A stretch of DNA of 64,000 bases from Labrenzia sp. THAF82 (GCF_009363435.1 NZ_CP045354.1:963501-1027500); one strand, 5' to 3'; positions 35,234 to 45,597 are shown, numbered from the stretch's first letter. The notes: generated by a model not told the origin, from the letters alone. Program-made: numbers and translations.

Positions 35234-36418
35234 ATGCAGGAACAAATCGTCATCATCGGTGCAGGACAAGCCGGCGCCCAGGTTGCCCAATCTCTGCGCC
35301 AGGGCGGGTTTGAAGGGCCTTTGCGTCTGATAGGTGACGAACCGCATCCGCCTTACCAGCGTCCGCCGCTGTCAAAGAAATTTCTGGCCGGAGAAATTGG
35401 AGCGGAAGGGTTGTGGCTCAGGCCTCCCGCGTTTTTTGAAACCAACAAGATCGATCACATTCCCAACACCAAGGTTGTCGCGATCGACAGGGCCGGGAAG
35501 CGATTAACCCTGGAAAATGGTGACACGCTGCCTTACGGGAAGCTGGTGCTCGCGACCGGTACGAACGCTCGCAAACTGACCCTGGAGGGTGCGGACAAGA
35601 AAGGCGTCGTAACCCTCCGGTCCATCACTGACGTTGACGATATTCGCGAACGGATGAGCAACAGCAAGCATATTGCCATTATCGGTGCGGGTTATATCGG
35701 TCTTGAAGTGGCGGCGGTTGCAAAGTCGCTTGGCAAGGATGTTGCTGTTATCGAGGCGCAGGACCGACCGATGAAGCGTGTCGTCAGCCAAGCCGTTTCG
35801 GACTATTTCACAGCGCTCCATCGGGCGCGGGGCATTGATTTGAAGTTGGACACTGGCGTTGCAGCGCTGGAAGGCGATGATGCTGTGACCGGGGTCAAGC
35901 TGTCTTCCGGTGAAGTCGTTGCTGCCGAGCTTGTGCTCGTGGCCGTTGGTGCTGAACCGAATGACTGGCTTGCCGAACAGGCCGGATTGGAAACAGACAA
36001 CGGTATTCTGGTGGATGGCACCGGGCAGACCAGCGACACTGATATATTCGCTGTGGGGGACTGCACACGTTTTTATTCCAACAGGTATCAGCGCTCGGTG
36101 CGCATGGAAAGTGTTCAAAACGCAATCGACCAGGCCAAGGCAGCGGCGCAGGCTTTGCTTGGACACGAGGTCGATTATGACCCGTTGCCCTGGTTCTGGT
36201 CCGATCAATATGACATCAAGCTGCAGATTGCCGGACTGTCAGACGGCTATGACGATACGGTTCTCACTGGATCTCCGGAAGGCAACAAGTTTTATGTTGC
36301 CTACCTCAAGGAGGGTCAGCTCATCGCCGTCGACAGCATCAATTCGCCGCGCTCGCACATGATGGCACGCCGCGTTATCGGCGACGTGTGGCGTGACGAC
36401 CTGCTACCCGACGCTTGA
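35234..36418 (+). CDS. FAD-dependent ferredoxin reductase
   Basis: 394 residues with two dinucleotide folds: FAD site IVIIGAGQAGAQVAQSL at residues 5-21 and NAD site HIAIIGAGYIGLEVAAVAKSL near 145-165, plus the DIFAVGDCTRF FAD loop near 275 and the C-terminal Reductase_C domain. This is the type that feeds electrons to cytochrome P450 or Rieske oxygenase ferredoxins (rhodocoxin/putidaredoxin reductase-like). No ferredoxin or oxygenase gene is next to it. GAGGAGCG precedes the ATG by about ten bases. Confidence 0.9.
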   Translation: MQEQIVIIGAGQAGAQVAQSLRQGGFEGPLRLIGDEPHPPYQRPPLSKKFLAGEIGAEGLWLRPPAFFETNKIDHIPNTKVVAIDRAGKRLTLENGDTLPYGKLVLATGTNARKLTLEGADKKGVVTLRSITDVDDIRERMSNSKHIAIIGAGYIGLEVAAVAKSLGKDVAVIEAQDRPMKRVVSQAVSDYFTALHRARGIDLKLDTGVAALEGDDAVTGVKLSSGEVVAAELVLVAVGAEPNDWLAEQAGLETDNGILVDGTGQTSDTDIFAVGDCTRFYSNRYQRSVRMESVQNAIDQAKAAAQALLGHEVDYDPLPWFWSDQYDIKLQIAGLSDGYDDTVLTGSPEGNKFYVAYLKEGQLIAVDSINSPRSHMMARRVIGDVWRDDLLPDA

Positions 36419-36442
36419 GGATGCACGGCGTTCAGTCAAGCG

Positions 36443-37237
36443 TCAGACACCGGCGTTTTGAAGGATAAGCCGGGTCACATCCTTGGGGATCTCCAGATGC
36501 ACCATGTGACCGACACGCTCGAATATGTGGGTCGCCACGATGCCAGGCAGCTTGTGAGCCTGCCGGGTTGGGAGTATTCGGTCCTGGGTTCCCCAAAGCA
36601 CCTTGATCGGCATTTGCAAGGCTGCAAGATCGTCCCTTGGTAGCGTCCTTTGCACACGGCCATCGATGATTTCGTCGGCAATAGCCTCGAGAGTCGCAAC
36701 CGCTCCCGGTCGCGCGCGGCTTTCAGCTGCCGTTGATGCGAGAAATTTCGGCAGTTTGAATTCCCAGCCGAAAAACTGCTCGAGAAGAACTTCCATTTCC
36801 GAAGCGTCTGTCGCGGTCGCATAGCGGCGCAGCAGCCGGTGATTGATTTCCGGGCCAAAGCCACCGGGTGCCAGCAAAGTCATGCTGGCAACCAGATCCG
36901 GGTTTCGCAGCGCCACCAGAGCGGCCACTGCACCGCCCATGGAGTGGCCGACCATATGAACCTTGGGCAAGTCCAGAGACTCAAGTGACTGTGTCACGGC
37001 CTTGGCAGCCACACCGGCATTGCCGATCCGCGGCCAATCAAGGGCTTCGCCATGGCCCGGCAAGTCAAAAGCGATTGAACGCTTCTTGGTGCTGAGAGCC
37101 ACCTGAATATTCTGCCAGCTCAGGCGGTCGCCACCGAACCCGTGTAGGAGAACGATGGGAGCGCCGTCGTCCCGGGCGGTTGCTTCCTGATCGCGGAACG
37201 GTAGATGCGGCCGAGCTGAGGGGCTTAGGTCTGTCAT
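36443..37237 (-). CDS. Alpha/beta hydrolase (serine-nucleophile)
   Basis: 264 residues with oxyanion segment VLLHGFGGDRLSWQNI, nucleophile elbow VGHSMGGAVAA (Ser), VLWGTQDRILP (acid) and the His in GHMVHLEIP. The layout matches the free hydrolase form related to the C-terminal part of acetoin dehydrogenase E2 (AcoC-like), without the lipoyl domain. Substrate unknown. It lies close to the convergent ferredoxin reductase gene, 24 bp away. Confidence 0.85.
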   Translation of the reverse strand: MTDLSPSARPHLPFRDQEATARDDGAPIVLLHGFGGDRLSWQNIQVALSTKKRSIAFDLPGHGEALDWPRIGNAGVAAKAVTQSLESLDLPKVHMVGHSMGGAVAALVALRNPDLVASMTLLAPGGFGPEINHRLLRRYATATDASEMEVLLEQFFGWEFKLPKFLASTAAESRARPGAVATLEAIADEIIDGRVQRTLPRDDLAALQMPIKVLWGTQDRILPTRQAHKLPGIVATHIFERVGHMVHLEIPKDVTRLILQNAGV

Positions 37238-37300
37238 GAGATCAATTTCTTTGTCTGTCCGGGAACGCGGGATACGGCCGGGTCTGTTAATTGAAATGTG

Positions 37301-38491
37301 TCAGGTCAACGAGAAGAGTGGTTGATGTTCGGAAAACCCGTTGAGCTCAAAAGCGCCAACCGGCTGTGATCTAGATTCTGCAAAGCGCGCAATGTCTTGG
37401 GTCATCAGAACATCGACACCGAGCTGTTTTGTCAGGCTCTCGACACGCGCCGCAGCGTGAACCGTTTGACCGATCACTGAAAATGTCAGCCGGTGCGGAA
37501 CACCGATGTTGCCGAACATGACGGACCCGACGGACAGAGCAATTCCGGATTTCATTGGTCGATCCTGAGATGCGCTCAGATTGATCGACTGCAGACGTTT
37601 TCTAGTCTCGTCGGCGGCGGCGATCGCGCGGTTGACGCATTCCTCCAGATTTTGATCGCCTATCGGAAAGGCCCCAAGAACCGCGTCGCCAATGAAATCG
37701 AGAACCTCACCTCCATGCTGCAGAACAGCACCCGCGGTTGCTTCGAAATAAGTGTTCAACCAGCCAAGATAGGCATCAGGCCCGAGGGTTTCCGCAATGG
37801 CCGTGGATTCGCGCATGTCGCTGTAATAGATGACCGCGTCGATCGTTTCACCGTCGCCATGACGGATTTGTCCGTTGAGGACCTTGTCGCCGGCAATCTT
37901 GCCCAGATAGGTCTCGGCAATGGTTTGGCTGATCTGTCCTTCCAAAGTTGCTCGGGCTGCGAGCGCGAGCCGTCTCTGGATATACTGAATAGCCTTCAAG
38001 GCTTCGTCGGAGAAGCCGCCCTCCTGACGTGTCGCCCAGCTGACAATGATGCCCGTCGTTGGATATTCGCTCGGAATAGAGGGAATATTGAACTGGGTCG
38101 GCATCACCATGTAGTCGGTGTAACCCGCTTCCGACAGCGTTTTGAGCAACGGGAACTCCAACGGTGCGTTCTGGTTGGTCAATCGGCGCCGGAGCATCGG
38201 TTCACCGCTCAACAGGACAGCGCGGATCGGACTTGTCAGCCAATCGTCCGTTTCTTCGGCCGAGTGCTGGATCCGTTCGTGTTGCACCGTGCCACCGTTT
38301 TCCCAGAATGCGAGCTCAGCCTCGATGAGCGGGTGCAGCGCTGACCACACCAGCATTGACCTGTCGATGGGAACATTGCACTGGCGCAATCGCTCGCACA
38401 TTTCGGCAAACATGGAGGCCATGTCCGGAGATCCGAGTGCCTGGTCAATCAGCCAGTCCTCGATGCCGTCTATTTCAGCCATACTGATCAT
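37301..38491 (-). CDS. Class III adenylate/guanylate cyclase
   Basis: 396 residues. The N-terminal part (about 1-180) is an unassigned sensory region without membrane helices; the C-terminal part is the cyclase catalytic domain with metal-binding Asp in IYYSDMRESTAIAE (residue about 212) and GGEVLDFIGDAVLGAFPIG (second Asp). The position that holds Lys in KFIGD of most adenylate cyclases is Asp here (DFIGD), so purine choice and activity are uncertain. Probably cytoplasmic. Confidence 0.86.
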   Translation of the reverse strand: MISMAEIDGIEDWLIDQALGSPDMASMFAEMCERLRQCNVPIDRSMLVWSALHPLIEAELAFWENGGTVQHERIQHSAEETDDWLTSPIRAVLLSGEPMLRRRLTNQNAPLEFPLLKTLSEAGYTDYMVMPTQFNIPSIPSEYPTTGIIVSWATRQEGGFSDEALKAIQYIQRRLALAARATLEGQISQTIAETYLGKIAGDKVLNGQIRHGDGETIDAVIYYSDMRESTAIAETLGPDAYLGWLNTYFEATAGAVLQHGGEVLDFIGDAVLGAFPIGDQNLEECVNRAIAAADETRKRLQSINLSASQDRPMKSGIALSVGSVMFGNIGVPHRLTFSVIGQTVHAAARVESLTKQLGVDVLMTQDIARFAESRSQPVGAFELNGFSEHQPLFSLT

Positions 38492-38549
38492 GGCGTCAGG
38501 TTAGTGACCTTTTGTTCCGGTTTCCAGACGGGCACGGTTCCTCACAACA

Positions 38550-40073
38550 CTATTTTGGCATTGCTTCGGAAACGGCACCAGGCGGGATGATTATCCAATT
38601 GATACGTGCATCTGGCATTGGTCCGGAAGTCTGGTAGGGAAAGGTTCTCTGGCCGTGACGAACGGCGTTCGGGTAATGGTGCAGGATCTCGTTCAAAGGT
38701 TTGTCCCGCTCGCCGCGCCAAACAATCATCAGTCCCTTCTTCTGGATATCGTCAATGTCGATCCATGGGCTCAGGACCTGATCGTGCAGATAGAACATTG
38801 ATGGCCGCTCCGGTGCGAACAAGGTGACATTGGCCGCGGACCACATGTCACCGGCAACATAAGCAAGGTTGCTTCCAGTTTCTTCCTGCCATATCGCAGC
38901 AAGCTCAAGCGCAACAGCCTTTGCCGGATAGTGCATCCTGGATTGTTTGGTCTTCCAATGAGGTTCCAGAAACGCCTGTCCAAAGAGAACTGCCAGAAAG
39001 ACAAACTGGATAAAGCCAGCCGACCATAGGGCTCTCTTCGGATGGGGCCATGCTGCCGGTAGCGCCAAATACCGGACGGCAAGCACTCCGGACAGCACGA
39101 ACATCGGCGTTCCCCACATGTGCTCAAACTCGTTTCCGCTCAAAGCCGAAGTCAGCAGCACCACAGTCAACGGAACAAAGCCAAACCAAAGCAGAAATCG
39201 ATCGTGTCTCCTGTCGCGCTCGTTCGATGTTTCCTCCACCTTGGACAGGAAGTGAGTCAGGCCGTGAAAGCCGAGGCCGGCAAGAACGACCACCAATAGT
39301 CCGGCATGGTTTCCGATCTGAGCTCCCAAAAAATTGAGAGGATTGAAAATGTGATCCCAGAAAAGCATCGCAGGTTTGCTGCGACTGGCTGCGTATTGAA
39401 ACGTCAGAAAGTCTGTTTCCAGGAGCCAAAAACCATGTGGGACAAGCAGGATCAGGCAGGTGATGGCGCACAGCCACGGTCCGGGGGTCAGCAGATGGTG
39501 CCGGGCGTCTTTGAACACAAGTGAATAGAGGCCGATGGTTCCAACCAGAAGCAGCACGAAGTATTTGACGTAAAACCCGAAGGCTGCCAGAGCACCCAAA
39601 AGCATCCAGTCAAGCAGGTGTCCTTTTTGTAAGGCCCGGTGAAACAGCAAGATCATTCCGGTCCAGACCGGGATCTGCAGAATATTCGGATTGAATTCAG
39701 GCATCGGGAGCGTGAAATAGAAAGTCACGCTTGTCAGAACGACGGCCCAGAACGCTTGCCAATCGGTGAATCCAAGCCGCTTGCCGATGTGCCAGACGAA
39801 GACGTATCCGATTCCCGCACAGAGCGCGCTCAGCCAATACCCCCCAGCATATCCTCCCGTCAGCTGGTAGGTCGCTTCAAGTAGCCAAGCCTGCATGGGC
39901 GGGTGCTTGGTATATCCAAGCTGAAGTTCGCGGCCCCAGGCAAAACCTTCCACAACATCCAAGGGCGGTCCGGGAAAAAACAGGCTGGGAACAAGCGCAT
40001 AAAGCAGGCAGACAATGCCACCATAAAGAAGGGCGGCGCGAGAGGCGGGCATGTTGCGGAAGGGCGTGGACAA
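38550..40073 (-). CDS. GT39-family lipid-linked glycosyltransferase
   Basis: 507 residues with about twelve membrane helices and the glycosyltransferase 39 signature (DVVEGFAWGRELQLGYTKHPPMQAWLLEATY: residues 38-68 carry the acidic and aromatic residues near the start; the GYTKHPP segment is the usual LxTPKHPP-like catalytic loop). It would transfer a sugar from undecaprenyl phosphate in the periplasm. Last gene of a module with gtrA and GT2. TTG 40073 follows the gtrA stop by 2 bp; an ATG at 40052 is the alternative. Confidence 0.85.
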   Translation of the reverse strand: MSTPFRNMPASRAALLYGGIVCLLYALVPSLFFPGPPLDVVEGFAWGRELQLGYTKHPPMQAWLLEATYQLTGGYAGGYWLSALCAGIGYVFVWHIGKRLGFTDWQAFWAVVLTSVTFYFTLPMPEFNPNILQIPVWTGMILLFHRALQKGHLLDWMLLGALAAFGFYVKYFVLLLVGTIGLYSLVFKDARHHLLTPGPWLCAITCLILLVPHGFWLLETDFLTFQYAASRSKPAMLFWDHIFNPLNFLGAQIGNHAGLLVVVLAGLGFHGLTHFLSKVEETSNERDRRHDRFLLWFGFVPLTVVLLTSALSGNEFEHMWGTPMFVLSGVLAVRYLALPAAWPHPKRALWSAGFIQFVFLAVLFGQAFLEPHWKTKQSRMHYPAKAVALELAAIWQEETGSNLAYVAGDMWSAANVTLFAPERPSMFYLHDQVLSPWIDIDDIQKKGLMIVWRGERDKPLNEILHHYPNAVRHGQRTFPYQTSGPMPDARINWIIIPPGAVSEAMPK

Positions 40074-40075
40074 GA

Positions 40076-40507
40076 TCAGGTTTCAGCGGTTCGATGGGAG
40101 AAGGCCCAAAGACGCGCTCCCAGGAAGGTTAAGGCTGGCACGATAGCGATGGAGAACATCAACCCGATGAGATCGGGCCAGGGGGTGAATCCAAGCCAGA
40201 GTGCCAGTACGGTTGAATTGAGCGCAAAACCACTTAGAGCAATGACAAGGAACCGGGTCATGGTTTTCATTGCCGTACCCTGTTGACGCAAATGCGCAAA
40301 ACTCCAGAAATAGTGCCCTCCGAAAGAAACAAAAAACGCGACCAGAAAACCGCAGATATTTGCCGGAAAAGCGGAAAGCTGACCGGTTTCTAATAGTCCG
40401 CCGGCAACAGCTGCATGGGTGAGCGTCGCAAGGATGCCGACAATTGCAAATTTTCCGGCAGCCGTAGTCTCGGTCTTCAGCGTTTGCCGAGTGCGCTCAG
40501 GCGTCAT
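40076..40507 (-). CDS. gtrA: GtrA-family flippase-like membrane protein
   Basis: 143 residues with four membrane helices (FAIVGILATLTHAAVAGGLLE; NICGFLVAFFVSFGGHYFWSF; FLVIALSGFALNSTVLALWL; LIGLMFSIAIVPALTFLGARLWAF), the GtrA pattern including YFWSF. The family is thought to flip undecaprenyl-phosphate sugars. It overlaps the upstream GT2 gene by 11 bp and precedes the GT39 gene by 2 bp. Confidence 0.87.
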   Translation of the reverse strand: MTPERTRQTLKTETTAAGKFAIVGILATLTHAAVAGGLLETGQLSAFPANICGFLVAFFVSFGGHYFWSFAHLRQQGTAMKTMTRFLVIALSGFALNSTVLALWLGFTPWPDLIGLMFSIAIVPALTFLGARLWAFSHRTAET

Positions 40508-41531
40508 CAGAGGTCTTGTCCACTTGCGGTGCTGTCTGAGGTTCGGTGCCTTCTATAACGTCCTGCAGAACAAAAACCGGCCGCTGTTTGGCCTCGTTGA
40601 ACAGCCGCGCGATATACTCTCCAATCATGCCGATCGAGAGCAATTGAACACCGGAGAAGAACAACAAAGCCACCATGAGCGAGGCGTAGCCAGGCACGTC
40701 GATGCCGTGCAAAAACACGCGAAGCGTCAGGTAGAAAGCATAGGCGAAGGCCGCCAGAGAAATGATCATGCCACCATAAAACCAGATGCGTAGAGGCAAG
40801 GTGGTAAAGCCTGTCAGACCATCAAGCGCGAAATTCCAGAGCTTCCAATAATTGAACTTTCCATTGCCTGCTTTTCGGGGCGGTCGTTCATATGGCAGGG
40901 CCATGGACGGAAATCCGACCCAGGCAAAAAGTCCTTTCATGAATCGGTTTCGCTCCGGCAATCGAAGCAAGGCGTCGATTACCGCCCGATCGATCAGGCG
41001 GAAATCACCGGCATTCGCTGGCATGTCTATATTCGCTAACCGGTTGAAAAGCTTATAAAACAGTCCAGCGGTGGAGCGTTTCATCAGTGTGTCGGACGAC
41101 CTGTCCACCCTCAGACCGTAGACGACGTCATAGCCAGCTCGCCAACCGTCGAGCATTTGAAGAATGAGCTCTGGCGGGTCTTGAAGATCTGCATCAATGA
41201 TGATGGCAATGTCGCCTTTCGCAGCTTCCAGCCCAGCTGAAAGCGCTGCTTCCTTGCCGAAGTTGCGAGACAGTCCCAAAAGGCGCCCGGGCAGGCCTGT
41301 TTTCAGCTCCTGTGCGAGCAGGTCTGCTGTGTTGTCGCGGCTGCCGTCGTCAATGAAGACATACTCATATTGCAGCCCAGTGCGTTCAAGTACGGGCTTC
41401 GTTGCCTCCAGGAAGTGGAGGATGACTTCTTCCTCGTTGAAAACAGGTACGAGCACGCTGAGAACAGGTGCATCTGGGCGAGTGTTTTCGCGTCGGGAAA
41501 CGTAGACGGATGCTGCGGCAGTGTTTTCCAT
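40497..41531 (-). CDS. gtrB: GT2 glycosyltransferase (GtrB/dolichol-phosphate sugar synthase type)
   Basis: 344 residues. GT-A domain: LSVLVPVFNEEEVILHFLEATKPVL at the start, DADLQDPPELI (DXD site) near 130, GLRVDRSSDTLMKRSTAGLFYKLFNRL; then two C-terminal membrane helices (PLRIWFYGGMIISLAAFAYAFYL and YASLMVALLFFSGVQLLSIGMIGEYIARLF). The enzyme would load a sugar onto undecaprenyl phosphate on the cytoplasmic side. ATG 41531 is the preferred start; a TTG at 41561 is possible. First gene of the Gtr module. Confidence 0.89.
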   Translation of the reverse strand: MENTAAASVYVSRRENTRPDAPVLSVLVPVFNEEEVILHFLEATKPVLERTGLQYEYVFIDDGSRDNTADLLAQELKTGLPGRLLGLSRNFGKEAALSAGLEAAKGDIAIIIDADLQDPPELILQMLDGWRAGYDVVYGLRVDRSSDTLMKRSTAGLFYKLFNRLANIDMPANAGDFRLIDRAVIDALLRLPERNRFMKGLFAWVGFPSMALPYERPPRKAGNGKFNYWKLWNFALDGLTGFTTLPLRIWFYGGMIISLAAFAYAFYLTLRVFLHGIDVPGYASLMVALLFFSGVQLLSIGMIGEYIARLFNEAKQRPVFVLQDVIEGTEPQTAPQVDKTSDDA

Positions 41532-41578
41532 TGATGTTCTGGCCGTTTGAATTCGGCGCAACCTGCCGGAAAATCACG

Positions 41579-41609
41579 AAAAAGGCCAGCCCAAGAGTTC
41601 AGGCTGGCC
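41579..41609 (-). terminator. Intrinsic terminator of secA
   Basis: Minus-strand stem GGCCAGCC / GGCTGGCC (41609-41602 with 41591-41584), ten-base loop, then TTTTT at 41583-41579. It lies 25 bases past the secA stop and in front of the GT2 gene. Confidence 0.9.
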
Positions 41610-41633
41610 CAAATCAGTTCAATTCCAGTGTGG

Positions 41634-44405
41634 TTACACCAAGGCACCGTGGCAGTGTTTGAATTTCTTGCCCGATCCGCACGGACAAGGCTCATTGCGG
41701 CCAACTTTGCCCCAGGTCGATGGATCTTCCGGATTGCGTTCGCCGCGCGGTGCAGGGTTTGTTCCTGCAAGCGCCATTTCGTCTTCCCCGGTCAATGGGT
41801 TGATGTGATGGGCGTGCATTTCCGGCTCTTCCGGCATTTGCGGGGGCTGTTCCGTTACGAGTTCGACGCGCAGCAATTGTGCCGTGGTCATCTGACGGAG
41901 TTGTGCCAGCATCGATTCAAACAGCGTGAAGGCTTCGGTCTTGTATTCCTGAAGAGGATCACGCTGTGCATAGCCACGGAAGCCGACCACTGAGCGCAAA
42001 TGGTCGAGGTTCGACAGATGTTCGCGCCAGAGGTTGTCGAGTGTCTGGAGCAGGATCGCCTTTTCGACCTGACGCATCACGTCGGGCGAGTATTTGGCGA
42101 CTTTCTGGGCCATGGCCTCGTCCGCCGACTTGCGCAGCCGGTCCCGAACTTCTTCGTCGGCAATGCCTTCCTCGTCCGCCCAGTCCTTTACCGGGACATC
42201 GAGATTGAGGTACTTGCCCACTTCTTCCTGAAGACCTTCCGTGTCCCACTGTTCCGGGTAGGCTTTTTCGGGAATGTGTCTTGCGACCAGATCATCGATC
42301 ACGTCATGCCGCATGTCCGCGACAGCGTCCTGAATGGCTTCGCTGTCCATCAATTCGATGCGCTGTTCAAAAACAACCTTGCGCTGGTCGTTCATGACGT
42401 CGTCGAATTTCAGAAGGTTCTTACGAATGTCGAAGTTGCGGGCCTCGACTTTCTGTTGTGCCTTTTCCAGCGCCTTGTTGATCCACGGGTGGATAATTGC
42501 TTCGCCTTCTTCAAGGCCGAGCTTTTGCAGCATGGTGTCCATGCGCTCCGAGCCGAAGATGCGCATCAAATCATCTTGAAGCGACAAGAAAAACTTGGAA
42601 TGTCCCGGGTCGCCCTGACGACCGGAGCGGCCTCGCAGCTGGTTGTCGATCCGGCGGCTTTCATGCCGTTCCGTACCGATGACGTAAAGACCGCCGGCTT
42701 CCAGAGCCTTGGTCTTGAGTCTTTCGACTTCGTCGCGGATCTGGGTTTCCTTCGCTTCGCGCTCAGCGCCTTCCGGCATGTCACCCAATTCCATGGCAAT
42801 CTGCATGTCGGCATTGCCGCCCAGCTGAATGTCGGTACCGCGACCGGCCATGTTGGTTGCAATGGTGACCGCGCCTGGAAGACCCGCCTGCGCGACAATG
42901 AACGCTTCCTGTTCATGGTAACGGGCATTGAGAACCGCAAAGACTTTGGACTTGCCGTCGTCTTTCTTCTGCGCAGCCGCGAATGCCGCCGGGTCGCTCA
43001 GATCAATCTGCTTGTAGCCATGCTGTTTCTTCAAAAGCTCGGCAAGAAGCTCGGACTTTTCGATGGACGTGGTTCCCACCAGGATCGGTTGGCCGCGCTC
43101 TTTGCAATCGTCAATCAGTTTGACAATCGCGATGAACTTCTCCTGGACGGTTCGATAGACTTCGTCGTCATCGTCAATACGTTTGACGGTCACATTGGTC
43201 GGGATCTCGACAACTTCCAGCTTGTAGATGTCCGCAAACTCGTCGGCTTCTGTCGACGCGGTGCCGGTCATGCCGGCAAGCTTGCCATACATACGGAAAT
43301 AATTCTGGAACGTGATTGACGCGAGGGTCTGGTTTTCCGGTTGAATGCGCACTTTCTCGCGAGCTTCGAGAGCCTGGTGCAAACCTTCGGAAAAACGGCG
43401 TCCCGGCATCATGCGCCCGGTGAACTCGTCAATGATGACGACTTCGTCGTTGCGGACGATGTAGTCCTTGTCACGCTGGAACAGCTTGTGAGCTTTTAGA
43501 GCCTGCTGCAGATGGTGGACGATTGAAACGTTTTCCACGTCATAGAGCGAATCGCCCTTCAAGAGCTCCGCTTCGCTGAGCAATCCCTCGAGCTTCTCGT
43601 TGCCGGCTTCCGTAAATGTGGCGGATCGTTGCTTCTCGTCGAGCTCGTAGTCTTCGTCCGTCAGGTGCGGGATGAAGGCATCGACGGTATTGTAGAATTC
43701 CGACCGGTCCTCCAGCGGACCAGAAATGATGAGCGGCGTCCTTGCTTCATCAATCAGGATGGAATCGACTTCATCGACAATGGCATAGGCATGATCGCGC
43801 TGAACCATCGACTCGCGGTCATGTTTCATGTTGTCGCGCAGATAGTCGAAGCCGAATTCGTTGTTCGTGCCGTAAGTGACATCCGCTGCGTAGGCGTCCC
43901 GGCGTTCTTCGTCTGAAAGGCCATGTGTGATGCAGCCGACCGTCAGTCCAAGAAATCTGTAAACCTGGCCCATCCATTCGCTGTCGCGCTGTGCCAGATA
44001 GTCGTTGACGGTCACCACGTGAACGCCATTGCCGGTCAGCGCGTTCAGGTAGACCGGCGCGGTTGCAACCAGTGTCTTGCCCTCACCAGTGCGCATTTCT
44101 GCAATCTGGCCAGAATTGAGAACCATGCCGCCGATCAACTGTACGTCATAGTGGCGTTGGCCGAGCGCCCTGCGGGCTGCCTCGCGCACGGTTGCAAAGG
44201 CAGGGACAAGCAGGTCTTCCACGCTGGCGCCGTTTTTCAGCTGCTCGCGGAACTCGTCCGTTCGGGCGCGCAGCGCCTCGTCCGACAGGGCCTGCACTTC
44301 AGGCTCGAGCGCGTTGATCTGCTCCACCGTTGAACGAAATGTCTTTATCTTCCGGTCGTTTGCCGAACCGAATAACTTACGTGCTAAAGCGCCAAGGCCA
44401 GCCAT
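41634..44405 (-). CDS. secA: Protein translocase ATPase SecA
   Basis: 923 residues, full length. Nucleotide-binding folds are seen at [20 protein letters not shown] (Walker A, near 110) and [16 protein letters not shown] (Walker B, near 215); [12 protein letters not shown] and [21 protein letters not shown] form the second helicase motifs. The C-terminal zinc motif is [18 protein letters not shown], which binds SecB/ribosomes. It drives preproteins through SecYEG. ATG 44405 has AGGAAGGA upstream; an extension to 44459 lacks similarity. Confidence 0.97.
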   Translation of the reverse strand: MAGLGALARKLFGSANDRKIKTFRSTVEQINALEPEVQALSDEALRARTDEFREQLKNGASVEDLLVPAFATVREAARRALGQRHYDVQLIGGMVLNSGQIAEMRTGEGKTLVATAPVYLNALTGNGVHVVTVNDYLAQRDSEWMGQVYRFLGLTVGCITHGLSDEERRDAYAADVTYGTNNEFGFDYLRDNMKHDRESMVQRDHAYAIVDEVDSILIDEARTPLIISGPLEDRSEFYNTVDAFIPHLTDEDYELDEKQRSATFTEAGNEKLEGLLSEAELLKGDSLYDVENVSIVHHLQQALKAHKLFQRDKDYIVRNDEVVIIDEFTGRMMPGRRFSEGLHQALEAREKVRIQPENQTLASITFQNYFRMYGKLAGMTGTASTEADEFADIYKLEVVEIPTNVTVKRIDDDDEVYRTVQEKFIAIVKLIDDCKERGQPILVGTTSIEKSELLAELLKKQHGYKQIDLSDPAAFAAAQKKDDGKSKVFAVLNARYHEQEAFIVAQAGLPGAVTIATNMAGRGTDIQLGGNADMQIAMELGDMPEGAEREAKETQIRDEVERLKTKALEAGGLYVIGTERHESRRIDNQLRGRSGRQGDPGHSKFFLSLQDDLMRIFGSERMDTMLQKLGLEEGEAIIHPWINKALEKAQQKVEARNFDIRKNLLKFDDVMNDQRKVVFEQRIELMDSEAIQDAVADMRHDVIDDLVARHIPEKAYPEQWDTEGLQEEVGKYLNLDVPVKDWADEEGIADEEVRDRLRKSADEAMAQKVAKYSPDVMRQVEKAILLQTLDNLWREHLSNLDHLRSVVGFRGYAQRDPLQEYKTEAFTLFESMLAQLRQMTTAQLLRVELVTEQPPQMPEEPEMHAHHINPLTGEDEMALAGTNPAPRGERNPEDPSTWGKVGRNEPCPCGSGKKFKHCHGALV

Positions 44406-44674
44406 GTGGCGGTCCTTCCTCTGAAGGCGGCGCCAATTGGCAATCTGGCGCCTGCCCATGAAATCGTCTCAATTGCTGTCCACGTTGCCGCCGAGCGCAA
44501 CGCGCTGGCCGGTGAACGCGGCCGAAAAGATGCCAATCCAGCCTGACTGCCGGAACGCTCGACAGATAAGAGGGGGCTCTAAGCTTGTCAACGTCGCTGG
44601 AATGCGCAAAGTAGCCACGCCCTCGATTAAATAGAGGGACAACGAATACCGTTCCTATACGTAAAGGACTTCAT

Positions 44675-45538
44675 ATGTTCCGAATTTCGATGCGCAGGCC
44701 TGTTCAGACGCTTGCCGTTTCCCTTATGGCTCTGTCGCTCGGATCCGTTTCGCTGTCTGCAGCCGAGCCCGGCGATGTGGTGGCAAAGGTGGGTGAAGCG
44801 GAAATCACGGAAGCGGATCTCGCGTTTGCTGCCAAAGACTTAGGCCAGGAACTGCAACGGTTTCCACCTGCGCAGTGGCGGCAGCTGTTGCTTGATGCCG
44901 TCGTTGACATGGAGCTGCTTGCCCAGGCTGCGCGGCAGGATGGACTCGATCAGGATCCCGATTTCCAGAAGCAAATGGAATTCCTGGAGCTGCAAGCGCT
45001 TCGCAATGCGTATTTGTCGCAGAAAATAGGTGATGCGATTTCCGACGAAGATCTGCAGGCTGCCTATGATAAGGAGTTCGCCGATTTCGAAGGCGCAGAA
45101 GAGGTCAATGCTCGTCACATTCTGGTGAAGGAGAAGGCCGAAGCTGAAGAATTGATCAAGGAGCTGGACGGCGGCGCTGATTTCGCCGAGTTGGCCCGGG
45201 AAAAATCCACCGGCCCGTCTGGACCCAATGGCGGTGACCTCGGTTTCTTCGGTCGTGGCCAGATGGTGCCTCCTTTTGACGAAGCCGTCTTTGCGCTTGA
45301 TCCGGGCACCTACACAAAGGAACCCGTCGAAACACAGTTCGGCTGGCACGTCATCAAGCTTGAAGGAAAGCGCAAGCAGGAAAAACCTGCTCTTGAAGAG
45401 GTTGCCAACGGATTGCGGCAACAGCTCTTCCGCGATCGGTACGAAGCAAAGATGGCGGAACTCAAGGGTGCGGCCACTGTTGAAGTTCTGGACGAGAAAC
45501 TTGCCAAGCCGGGCGAAGAAAAGCCGGCCACGGAATAA
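44675..45538 (+). CDS. Periplasmic parvulin-type peptidyl-prolyl isomerase
   Basis: 287 residues. A signal peptide (MFRISMRRPVQTLAVSLMALSLGSVSLSA, cleaved before AEP) precedes a SurA-like helical N-domain (about 30-140), a parvulin domain (about 142-235: VNARHILVKEKAEAEELI, GGDLGFFGRGQMVPPFDEAVF, ETQFGWHVIKLEGKR) and a C-terminal helix rich in Lys/Glu. It would help fold outer-membrane or periplasmic proteins. It faces away from secA, as in many relatives. Its own terminator follows. Confidence 0.91.
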   Translation: MFRISMRRPVQTLAVSLMALSLGSVSLSAAEPGDVVAKVGEAEITEADLAFAAKDLGQELQRFPPAQWRQLLLDAVVDMELLAQAARQDGLDQDPDFQKQMEFLELQALRNAYLSQKIGDAISDEDLQAAYDKEFADFEGAEEVNARHILVKEKAEAEELIKELDGGADFAELAREKSTGPSGPNGGDLGFFGRGQMVPPFDEAVFALDPGTYTKEPVETQFGWHVIKLEGKRKQEKPALEEVANGLRQQLFRDRYEAKMAELKGAATVEVLDEKLAKPGEEKPATE

Positions 45539-45567
45539 GTTTTAGTACCGTAATGGTGCGCTGATCA

Positions 45568-45597
45568 CCCGGCGGCCTTGTGCCGCCGGGTTTTTTG
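45568..45597 (+). terminator. Intrinsic terminator of the parvulin gene
   Basis: Stem CCCGGCGGC / GCCGCCGGG (45568-45576 with 45582-45590), loop CTTGT, then TTTTTTG. Confidence 0.93.

Noticed and set aside
42000..43319. 439-codon open frame on the plus strand inside secA
   Set aside because: It is antisense to a full-length, highly conserved SecA and has no recognisable domain.
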